This document shows positions 28,926 to 35,140 of a stretch of DNA of 35,140 bases, in pieces. Source of the DNA: CAYGBM01 sp964348225 (lineage in GTDB: Bacteria; Patescibacteriota; Minisyncoccia; Minisyncoccales; CG1-02-41-26); NCBI GenBank assembly GCA_964348225.1, contig CAYGBM010000020.1, forward strand, positions 1 through 35,140, in the 5' to 3' direction. How positions within the stretch are numbered: the stretch's first letter is position 1; every line of letters starts with the position of its first letter. Under the pieces are notes generated by a model. The model was not told where the DNA came from. It made no database searches and saw only the letters and a list, made by a program, of their open reading frames with translations. The position numbers were made by a program, and so were the translations under genes.

Positions 28926-30680
28926 ATGAAAAACCAAGAGCTGGCAAAAATCTTTTACGAAATAGCCGAGTATCTAGAAATGGAGGACGTAGCTTTCAAG
29001 CCCTATGCTTATCAGAAAGCGGCTTTATCTTTGGAAACATTGAAAAAAGATATAGAAGAAATTTACAAAAAAGGAGGAGAAAGGGCAATAGATGAAATCC
29101 CGGGTGTTGGCAAAAGTATTGCTAAAAAAATAATAGAATATTTAAAAACAGGCAGAATCAGATATTATGAAAATTATAAAAAGAAATATCCCGTAGATAT
29201 TCAAGATTTAACGTCGATTGAGGGCATAGGCCCAAAAATGGTACGAGATTTGTACAGGCACTTAAAAGTAAAGGATTTAAGGGGTTTAGAGAAAGCTGCT
29301 CGGGCTGGCAAAATTAGAAATTTACCAAACTTTGGCGAGAAAAAAGAAAAAAACATTTTACAAAGCATTGAATTTTTAAAACGAAGCAAAGGAAGATTTA
29401 TCTTGGGAGAAATCTTACCTCGCGTCAGAGAGATTGAAAAGAGCCTCAAGCAATTAAAAGAGGTTGAAGGAATCAGTGTTTGCGGTTCGGTAAGAAGAAT
29501 GAAAGAAACAATCGGAGATGTTGACTTTCTTGCTGTAACAAAGAGTCCAGAAAAAGTGATGGACTTTTTTTGTTCCCTACCCGGTATTGTTAAGATATGG
29601 GGCAGGGGAGCGACAAAGTCTTCTGTTCGGCTTAAAGAAGGTTTTGATGTTGATTTAAGAGTTGTTCCTAAGAAATCTTATGGCTCAGCTTTGCAGTATT
29701 TCACTGGCTCAAAAGAGCATAATATTGCTTTACGGAAAATTGCCATTGATAAAGGATTAAAGCTTAACGAATACGGACTTTTTAAAGGCTCAAAAAGGAT
29801 TGCTGGCAAAACCGAAGAAGAGATTTACAAAGCCCTGGGAATGGTCTGTCCTCCTGCAGAAATAAGAGAAGATAGGGGAGAGATTGAGGCAGCCCTTCGG
29901 CAGGCTTGTGCTGAGCGTAAGCGAAGTGCTCGGGGATTACCATTACCTAAACTTGTTGAGCTCAGAGATATAAGAGGAGATTTGCATTGCCATTCAAAAT
30001 GGAATGGAGGACATAATACGATTTTAGAAATGGCTCAGACAGCTCAGGCTTTGGGCTACCAATATCTTGGCATTTCAGACCACACCAAGTTCTTAAAAAT
30101 AGAGAACGGCTTAGATGAAAAGCAATTAGCCCAGCAAAGAAAAGAAATAGATAAGCTTAATTTTCAATTTTCAATTTTCAATTTTCAAATATTGCAGGGC
30201 GCAGAAACAAATATATTAAACAATGGTTCAATTGACATCGAAGACAAAGCTTTAGAGAAATTAGATTATGCTATTGCTGGGGTGCACTCAAGTTTTAAAA
30301 TGCCAAAGAAAAAAATGACAGACAGAATCATTAAGGCAATGAAAAACCCTCACATTAAAATTATTTCCCACCCGACAGGAAGGCTTTTGAAAAAGAGAGA
30401 TGAATATCAAATTGATTTCAATAAAATTCTAAGGGCAGCCCGTGAAACAAACACCATTTTAGAGGTCAATTCCTTTCCAGAAAGGCTGGATTTAAACGAC
30501 ATCAATATAAAGAGGGCATTAGATTTTGGTGTAAAACTGATTATTAATACAGATTCACACTACAAAGAACAGTTAAGCTATATGGAGTATGGTGTTTCTC
30601 AGGCTCGCAGGGGCTGGGCTGAGAAAAAAGATGTTGTAAGCACTTATCTTCTTAATGACTTAGTGAGGTTTTTCAAGTAA
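28926..30680 (+). CDS. polX: DNA polymerase/3'-5' exonuclease PolX
   Basis: 584 residues. Helix-hairpin-helix motifs (IDEIPGVGKSIAKKI, TSIEGIGPKMVRDLY) precede the polymerase palm with GSVRRMKETIGDVDF (D198, D200) and FDVDLRV (D243). The C-terminal PHP nuclease domain has GDLHCHSKWNGG (H354, H356), ISDHTKF and IISHPTGR. It fills gaps in base-excision repair. Two insertions stand out. Residues about 326-340 (QACAERKRSARGLPL) lie in the linker before the PHP domain and come from palindrome-like DNA. Residues about 411-421 (LNFQFSIFNFQ) are encoded by a 7-bp tandem repeat. The ATG at 28926 matches the family start; an upstream in-frame ATG lies inside the MFS gene. Confidence 0.96.
   Translation: MKNQELAKIFYEIAEYLEMEDVAFKPYAYQKAALSLETLKKDIEEIYKKGGERAIDEIPGVGKSIAKKIIEYLKTGRIRYYENYKKKYPVDIQDLTSIEGIGPKMVRDLYRHLKVKDLRGLEKAARAGKIRNLPNFGEKKEKNILQSIEFLKRSKGRFILGEILPRVREIEKSLKQLKEVEGISVCGSVRRMKETIGDVDFLAVTKSPEKVMDFFCSLPGIVKIWGRGATKSSVRLKEGFDVDLRVVPKKSYGSALQYFTGSKEHNIALRKIAIDKGLKLNEYGLFKGSKRIAGKTEEEIYKALGMVCPPAEIREDRGEIEAALRQACAERKRSARGLPLPKLVELRDIRGDLHCHSKWNGGHNTILEMAQTAQALGYQYLGISDHTKFLKIENGLDEKQLAQQRKEIDKLNFQFSIFNFQILQGAETNILNNGSIDIEDKALEKLDYAIAGVHSSFKMPKKKMTDRIIKAMKNPHIKIISHPTGRLLKKRDEYQIDFNKILRAARETNTILEVNSFPERLDLNDINIKRALDFGVKLIINTDSHYKEQLSYMEYGVSQARRGWAEKKDVVSTYLLNDLVRFFK
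29901..29945 (+). repeat. Palindrome-derived insertion in polX
   Basis: In-frame segment containing GAGCGTAAGCGAAGTG, similar to the loop cores of the tRNA-associated palindromes (for example GAGCGTTAGCGAA near 15005). GAGC/GCTC can pair around it. It lies between the polymerase and PHP domains, where extra residues can be tolerated. Confidence 0.5.
30161..30188 (+). repeat. TTTTCAA heptamer repeat inside polX
   Basis: Four exact 7-bp copies (30161-30167, 30168-30174, 30175-30181, 30182-30188) encode NFQFSIFNFQ inside the PHP domain. The frame is open across it. Confidence 0.88.
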
Positions 30681-30713
30681 AAAGGTAAAAAAACAGGGTC
30701 AGATTAAGTTTTT

Positions 30714-30752
30714 CAACAAAAAACCCGCCAAATAATAGCGGATTTTTTGTTG
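30714..30752. terminator. Bidirectional terminator between polX and the MerR-like gene
   Basis: 15-position stem 30714-30728/30738-30752 with one C-A mismatch and a 9-base loop. The A-rich left arm and T-rich right arm suit both converging transcripts. Confidence 0.82.
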
Positions 30753-30775
30753 CAGAACCAATGTTACAGTGTAAT

Positions 30776-30797
30776 TAGGGTCGGGGATATCTCCGAC
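30776..30797. repeat. TTAGGGTC palindrome, copy 2
   Basis: GTCGGGGATATCTCCGAC (30780-30797) is an imperfect palindrome (16 of 18 positions) preceded by TTAGG. It is related to 13711-13736 but has a different stem, and also lies beside a terminator at a gene 3' end. Confidence 0.5.
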
Positions 30798-30809
30798 TCT
30801 ACTCCAACC

Positions 30810-31022
30810 CTAGAAATTTACTTTTCTTCCTGATTCAATCCTGCGTAAGAATAGCTCAATTTCTTCTGGTTTGTAGAGACGGTAGTTATTTACTGGATTG
30901 CGGTAGGCTTTTAGCTTGCCTTGTTTGTCCCAGTTTCGCAGGGTAAGGGGAGTAACCCCTAAAATAGCAGACACTTGTTTAATGGTGAGGTATTTCTTTG
31001 AATTTTCTTGAGAACAAACCAT
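30810..31022 (-). CDS. Small MerR-like DNA-binding protein
   Basis: 70 residues from the ATG at 31022; the frame runs 27 codons further upstream, but those codons overlap the promoter. The helix-turn-helix is YLTIKQVSAILGVTPLTLRN, with the recognition helix followed by WDKQGKLKAYRNPVNNYRLY. This is the MerR/excisionase-type winged helix, here without an effector or dimerisation domain. The protein should bind DNA as a small stand-alone factor. It is divergent from the giant membrane protein at 31269, which carries two helix-turn-helix-like repeats. Control of the shared intergenic region is therefore plausible but unproven. Confidence 0.82.
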   Translation of the reverse strand: MVCSQENSKKYLTIKQVSAILGVTPLTLRNWDKQGKLKAYRNPVNNYRLYKPEEIELFLRRIESGRKVNF

Positions 31023-31075
31023 TTTTATATGAAGGTTTATTAATGTATCTATTAACCTTTTATAACCTTTACTTA

Positions 31076-31103
31076 ATTTTAACCTAAGAAATGTCTTTGT
31101 CAA
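31076..31103 (-). promoter_or_regulatory. Promoter of the MerR-like gene
   Basis: On the minus strand: a perfect TTGACA (31103-31098), 16 bases, TAAAAT (31081-31076). Between it and the start codon are two direct AAGGTTA repeats, a candidate autoregulatory site. Confidence 0.65.
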
Positions 31104-31140
31104 CCCCTTTTCTGTGAAAAACCTTGAAAACTAAGCAAAA

Positions 31141-31197
31141 TACCCGAGGATAAGCTTCGGGTAGCAAGTTGCCCGAGGACGGGTCTCGGGCACTTGC
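31141..31197. repeat. Two adjacent hairpins in the divergent control region
   Basis: TACCCGA (31141-31147)/TCGGGTA (31157-31163), then a longer stem: GCAAGT (31164-31169) plus GCCCGAG (31171-31177) pairing with CTCGGGC (31185-31191) plus ACTTGC (31192-31197), with one bulged T. Both are GC-rich in an AT-rich spacer. Confidence 0.75.
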
Positions 31198-31215
31198 AGT
31201 TGAGTTATTAACATA

Positions 31216-31242
31216 TTGACAGAGTCATATATGTGATAAAAT
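31216..31242 (+). promoter_or_regulatory. Promoter of the giant surface protein gene
   Basis: A perfect TTGACA (31216-31221), 15 bases, TAAAAT (31237-31242) with TG at 31234-31235 forming an extended -10. The short spacer is made up for by the TGn. The leader to the ATG at 31269 would be about 20 bases. Confidence 0.6.
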
Positions 31243-31268
31243 AAGGGAATCTCGAGCCTCGATATTTT

Positions 31269-34200
31269 ATGAATTTGGAGATAAAAAGCAAAAACCAGGA
31301 ACGAAAAAAAGAAAGAGATAAAAATTATATTTCCCTAAAACAGGCAAATAGGGTTTCTGGTTATTCTTCTGACTACATTGGTTCTTTAATTAGAACAGGA
31401 AAAATCAAAGGAGAGAAAATTCACTCTGGAGTCTCTTGGCAGATTAAGCCCTGGGAAATAATTAAATATTGTAAGGCAAACAATAAGACTAAGAATCTTA
31501 ATCTCAAAGATTCTTTTTATTTGCTCAGAAAAAAATATGTTTCCTTACGGGAAGCATCAAAGATCTCTGGATACTCATCAGATTATATTGGCAGCTTGCT
31601 AAGAACAGGGAAAATTAGAGGCAGAAAGACTCACCCAAAGTTTAGTTTAGTAACCACCGAGCAAGAGCTAAAGAATTACCAGCTTCAGCTGCACAAAGCT
31701 AGATCTAAAGTGGAGAGAAGGGAAGTCCAGAGTGTTCAAGAGATTGTTGATGAGCAGGCAGAGAGATTCGCAAAGGAAAAAGAGTTGTTGAAATTAATTT
31801 TAACTCCAAAAATATTTAGAAAGATTAAGTGGGAGGTGGGCATAGCTGCTTTTCTTATTCTTTGTATCTTTACTAATTTTGCTCCTATACGATTTTTCCC
31901 AAGCTCAATCAGGGCTGTATTTGTTGATGAGCCAAAGCTGCTTAATTTTTATGCCAGCCAATGCAATGGGGGCTGGCAAAATCCCCAAAATGTTCAGGGG
32001 CCACCTAATGTTGGACCTCTGGGAGACCTTTATTTGTTTTCAGAAGCGAACTCAGCTGTTTATAAAGCAGGGGCATTGGATTTAAACTGCCAGGACTTTG
32101 TTGTTGCCTCTTTGGATTTAGATGCTTCAACAACCTTGAAATTCAAAACAGCAAAGATTAAAGCTTCTTTTGCTGTTGGGGAGAAAGAGTCAGACTTGCT
32201 TTTAGAAGACGAGGAAATAGAGGAAACAGATGCCACCTCTTCAGAGCCTTCGTTAACCAAAAGAAATCTTCTCAACTCTTTGGTGCAACTTCAAATAGCT
32301 GAGGCTGGAGAAGAGGCGCCAGCAGAAGAAACTACTCCACCAGAAGGGGTTCTTGGTGAGATAGGGGCAGAGCCTGTTGAGGAAACAAGCATAGAAGAGG
32401 AAACCATAATACCAGAAGAAGCAGGAGCTTTAGAAGAGGTTATTGAGGAAGGTGTTGAGGAAAGCACAGAGTTATCTGGTGGAGCGGGAGAGGAGGAAAA
32501 ATTAGAATCAGAAGGAGCTGGCTTCGAGGCTTTTGCAGACGAAGAAGGCGGAGGAATTGAAGAAAGTACAGAAGTTGGAGAAAGTACAGAAGTTGAAGGA
32601 GATGGTGAAGCTATTGAAGAGGGGGTATTGCTTGAAGAAGGGGCAGTGAGTGAAGATCAGGGTTCAGCTGAAGATGCTGCCACTAGCAGTGAAGTTGAGG
32701 TTGGAGAGGAGATTGGAGATGAGGCTGAAACAAAAACTGATGGTGAGGATGAAGGTGAGGTTGGGGTTGGCATTGAAGATGGAGCTGGAAGTGAAGAAGG
32801 GGTTGGAGAAGAAGCTGAAACTGGGGCTGAAAGCGAGGGCGAAGAGGAGGCTGTTGATGAAGCAACAAGCAGTGAAGATGTTCCTGGGGCTTTGGTTGCT
32901 ACCTCAAGTGTTCCAGAAGACAGCCTGCCAATTATTGATGAAAGGATTATCATTTGGTGGTCCTTTGATGGAGAAGATTGGCAGCAATTAAGTGTTATTT
33001 CTGGCTATGCTTTGTCTAATATGCTGAACAGGGGATATTTTACCTATGAAGCATTTTTTTTGAACAGCTGGGAGGATATTGAAAATCTAAAAATAAAAAT
33101 TGAAGGAGTTGTTGGTGGTGAAACAAATGTAACCACCTTTCTTGATAGTGTTTGGGTTGAGGCGGAATACGAAGAAGTGGATGAGGTTGAGGAAGAAACA
33201 GATGAAGAAACTGATGAAGAAACAGAACCCTCTGGCGAGGAGGTTGTTTCTTCTCCAGGGGAAGTTTCTGACGGAGAGCAAGCTCCTGAGGGGACAGACG
33301 GAGCTGACACAGAGGATATTGCAACGGGTGGGGAAAGAGAAGCTCCAGTTGAAGAAGGCATAGAAGAGGAAAGCGAAGAAGAAGGGATTGAAGAGGCTGC
33401 GGAAGAAACCGAGGAGGGGACAGAAGCTGAGACCGAGGAATCCACAGAGGAACAAACAGAGGAGGATCAGGAAGAGGAGTTGCAGCCAGAAGAAGCTTTA
33501 GAAGAAGAGGAAATCGAGGCAGAGGAGCCAGAGCAGCTGGAAGAGGAGCTAGTAGAAGAGGAGCAAATTCAAGAAGTAGAGGTGCAGGAATTAGCAGAAG
33601 AGGAAGAGGAAAAGAAAGAAGTGAAGATGCCCAAGAAGGCAAAAATCAAAATTAAAGACAATTCTTTGGTTCTTTTTGGTGAATATAAAAATATTTTTCG
33701 CTATGATGAAGAGCCCACTTTTTTGATTGGTATGCCAGATTTAGGGGCTGAGGAGATAATCAGGAGTGGAAAAGGAGATTTGATTGAGGGAGAATTATTT
33801 GAAGAGCAAGAGGGAAGTGTGGAGGAAGGGACTGTGGAAGATGAGGGTGAAAAGCCTGCTGAGGAAGGGACAGAGGTGGAGCCTGAAGAAGAAATATCTT
33901 CAGAGACGGAAGTTGAGGAAGAAATGCCTGGGGAAGTGGAGCTAGAAGAAGAGGCAGAGGAGGAAGAGGCTGGCGGGGAGATAGAACCAGCAACAAGCAC
34001 AGAAATAGCCACGACCACAGAGACAGAGGAGAAGGATTCAATGAGTACCACAACCATAGATGTTGGTACAAGCACAGATGCAGAGCAAGGCGAGGAGTCA
34101 GCAGGAAGTGGAGAGCCAGCAGAGAGTGAAGAAGGAGAACTAGAACCAGAGGCGTTAGCAGAAGCAGAGGAAGAGAAAGGGGCAGCTACGGGCACGGAAG

Positions 34201-35140
34201 TAGAAGCAGAAGCAGGGACTGAAGTTGAAACTGAAGCAGGGGTAGATGAGAGTATTCAAGAAAAAGAGGAAGAGCAGGAAGAGGCAGATGAGCAAGCCCA
34301 TCTGCAGAAAAAAGGAGTTTTAACTAGAATAGGAGGGTTTTTCAAAAGAGGATTTCAAAAAATAAGAAGTTTTGTTTTAAGGACTGGGTCTTCTGTTAAA
34401 AGATGGGCTCAAAGATTGAAGAACAGGGTTATGCTTGTGGTTAGAGCCCAAAGCGAGCCAGAGGGTGGGTCTTCGAGCATTGGTTCTGCACTGGGCACTC
34501 CTGGAGCAGAAGATGCTACAACAAGCTCTACAACAGATGCTTCTTCAACCGATGTTTCTTTGGCTGGTGGCTCTGCGATTGGAGATAAGATTAAGATAAA
34601 GCTTTTCAACCCAGAAGGCGGGGTGTCGTCTGTGAGCCCTCAAATTACACCCAAGCTGGTTGAGGGGAAAGAGAGATTTGAGATTAGGCTTGCAAGGCCT
34701 GAGAAGAATTTTATGCCAGGCAGGTGGCGAATGGAAATTGAAATGGAAAGTGATGGAACAACCTTTATTGTTGATGAAAGCTTTGATTGGGGGGTTTTGG
34801 CAGTAAATATTAACAAATCAATTTATCTTTTAAATGAGGAAGCCTATATTCAAATGGCAGTGCTTGATAACAGAGGGCACACGGTTTGCGATGCAAAATT
34901 AGAGTTAAGAATTAAGCACGAAGATTCAAGGCTTGAGACGGTTTTATCCACTGAAAAGGGGACGATTCAATACAGTGATGATTGCTCGCAAGATAATGTT
35001 ACCGATATACCTGATTATTTCGCTTATTATAAAGCAGAGAAGCTGGGTATCTATGAGATGAAATTGGTTAATCTTGATAAAGGCTATGAGATTGAGGATT
35101 CGTTTGAAGTCAGGGTAAATGTGCCTTTTGATGTTGAAAG
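31269..35140 (+). CDS. Giant membrane-anchored surface protein with two N-terminal HTH-like repeats (partial)
   Basis: Open from ATG 31269 to the window end (over 1290 codons, no stop). Residues 20-70 and 90-140 are two similar DNA-binding-like units (YISLKQANRVSGYSSDYIGS and YVSLREASKISGYSSDYIGS, each followed by a TGKI motif). A basic stretch and one membrane helix (about 190-206, VGIAAFLILCIFTNF) follow. Beyond it, a small domain with two cysteines (about 225-270) leads into a very long Glu/Ala/Gly/Thr-rich acidic region (about 310-1010). That region is interrupted by folded islands: WWSFDGEDWQQLSVISGYAL near 560, and one near 790. A basic amphipathic patch (KKGVLTRIGGFFKRGFQKIR, about 1015-1035) and beta-rich Ig-like sequence end the visible part. 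The cell surface is the likely location of everything after the helix. No catalytic motif is seen. The function is unknown. Confidence 0.85.
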   Translation, partial: MNLEIKSKNQERKKERDKNYISLKQANRVSGYSSDYIGSLIRTGKIKGEKIHSGVSWQIKPWEIIKYCKANNKTKNLNLKDSFYLLRKKYVSLREASKISGYSSDYIGSLLRTGKIRGRKTHPKFSLVTTEQELKNYQLQLHKARSKVERREVQSVQEIVDEQAERFAKEKELLKLILTPKIFRKIKWEVGIAAFLILCIFTNFAPIRFFPSSIRAVFVDEPKLLNFYASQCNGGWQNPQNVQGPPNVGPLGDLYLFSEANSAVYKAGALDLNCQDFVVASLDLDASTTLKFKTAKIKASFAVGEKESDLLLEDEEIEETDATSSEPSLTKRNLLNSLVQLQIAEAGEEAPAEETTPPEGVLGEIGAEPVEETSIEEETIIPEEAGALEEVIEEGVEESTELSGGAGEEEKLESEGAGFEAFADEEGGGIEESTEVGESTEVEGDGEAIEEGVLLEEGAVSEDQGSAEDAATSSEVEVGEEIGDEAETKTDGEDEGEVGVGIEDGAGSEEGVGEEAETGAESEGEEEAVDEATSSEDVPGALVATSSVPEDSLPIIDERIIIWWSFDGEDWQQLSVISGYALSNMLNRGYFTYEAFFLNSWEDIENLKIKIEGVVGGETNVTTFLDSVWVEAEYEEVDEVEEETDEETDEETEPSGEEVVSSPGEVSDGEQAPEGTDGADTEDIATGGEREAPVEEGIEEESEEEGIEEAAEETEEGTEAETEESTEEQTEEDQEEELQPEEALEEEEIEAEEPEQLEEELVEEEQIQEVEVQELAEEEEEKKEVKMPKKAKIKIKDNSLVLFGEYKNIFRYDEEPTFLIGMPDLGAEEIIRSGKGDLIEGELFEEQEGSVEEGTVEDEGEKPAEEGTEVEPEEEISSETEVEEEMPGEVELEEEAEEEEAGGEIEPATSTEIATTTETEEKDSMSTTTIDVGTSTDAEQGEESAGSGEPAESEEGELEPEALAEAEEEKGAATGTEVEAEAGTEVETEAGVDESIQEKEEEQEEADEQAHLQKKGVLTRIGGFFKRGFQKIRSFVLRTGSSVKRWAQRLKNRVMLVVRAQSEPEGGSSSIGSALGTPGAEDATTSSTTDASSTDVSLAGGSAIGDKIKIKLFNPEGGVSSVSPQITPKLVEGKERFEIRLARPEKNFMPGRWRMEIEMESDGTTFIVDESFDWGVLAVNINKSIYLLNEEAYIQMAVLDNRGHTVCDAKLELRIKHEDSRLETVLSTEKGTIQYSDDCSQDNVTDIPDYFAYYKAEKLGIYEMKLVNLDKGYEIEDSFEVRVNVPFDVE

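Noticed and set aside
32650..32991. Plus-strand frame of 113 codons inside the giant gene
   Set aside because: It is the shifted frame of the acidic repeat region, giving Lys/Leu/Met-rich sequence without features; the giant frame reads through without a stop.
32657..34195. Long minus-strand frames rich in Ser, Pro and Leu
   Set aside because: They are mirror images of the Glu-rich codons (GAA, GAG, GCA) of the giant protein; low complexity and no start context.
1..35140. Alternative genetic code with TGA as Gly
   Set aside because: TGA ends the kinase, S1 protein, MFS protein and a prepilin in sensible places, and no conserved protein contains in-frame TGA.

Overview
The window looks like a chromosomal segment of a Patescibacteria/CPR bacterium, most likely from the Parcubacteria group. 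The reasons are a compact AT-leaning genome, a short IF-2 (502 residues) without the long N-terminal extension, a type IV pilus locus linked to pilM/N/O-like genes, a TrbC/VirB2-like cysteine-rich pilin, PolX with a PHP domain, very small stand-alone regulators, and a giant acidic surface protein. TGA is used as an ordinary stop, so this is not one of the UGA=Gly lineages. None of the tRNA genes encodes its CCA end.

Layout. 1-81 is the tail of an upstream gene, followed by a hairpin. 312-2329: rny (RNase Y), an HU-like protein and a strong terminator. 2355-2647: tRNA-Gly(UCC) and tRNA-Pro(UGG) on the minus strand, separated by palindromic elements. 2806-13275: a long plus-strand type IV pilus locus: membrane histidine kinase, single-domain response regulator, pilB, pilC, four prepilin/minor-pilin genes, pilM, pilN-like, pilO-like and a small membrane protein. 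13416-13662: tRNA-Arg(UCU) and tRNA-His. 13737-14780: an HtrA-like protease on the minus strand. 14845-16587: tRNA-Arg(CCU), tRNA-Ala, an FAD-dependent reductase and tRNA-Ser(CGA), with two tRNA 5' remnants. 16640-18702: infB, rbfA, tRNA-Cys, tRNA-Leu(UAA). 18954-23431 (minus): a 3D-domain protein, then a translation and quality-control block read from right to left: S1-domain protein, ftsH, tRNA-Ile(UAU), tRNA-Val(GAC), rplS, tRNA-Leu(GAG), tRNA-Val(UAC), tRNA-Phe, tRNA-Gly(GCC). 23529-30680 (plus): MBL-fold hydrolase, small membrane protein, gyrA, methyltransferase, pilin-like protein, half-size MFS protein, polX. 30810-31022 (minus): a tiny MerR-like DNA-binding protein, divergent from 31269-35140, an open-ended giant protein with two cytoplasmic helix-turn-helix-like repeats, one membrane helix and a very long Glu-rich ectodomain.

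The most unusual content is of three kinds. (1) The giant protein joins duplicated DNA-binding-like domains to a surface ectodomain and faces a small DNA-binding gene across a promoter and hairpin-rich region. (2) A family of modular palindromes sits almost exclusively between or beside tRNA genes; stems differ from copy to copy but both arms change together, while the loops are conserved. Related palindromes also lie inside genes, and one has inserted 35 codons in frame into a prepilin leader. (3) A/T-rich 7-bp tandem repeats occur at four places: two in spacers of the pilus operon and two in frame inside gyrA and polX.

Functions are assigned from motifs read by eye; no database search was possible. 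Coordinates of hairpins and promoters were counted by hand and may be off by a base.
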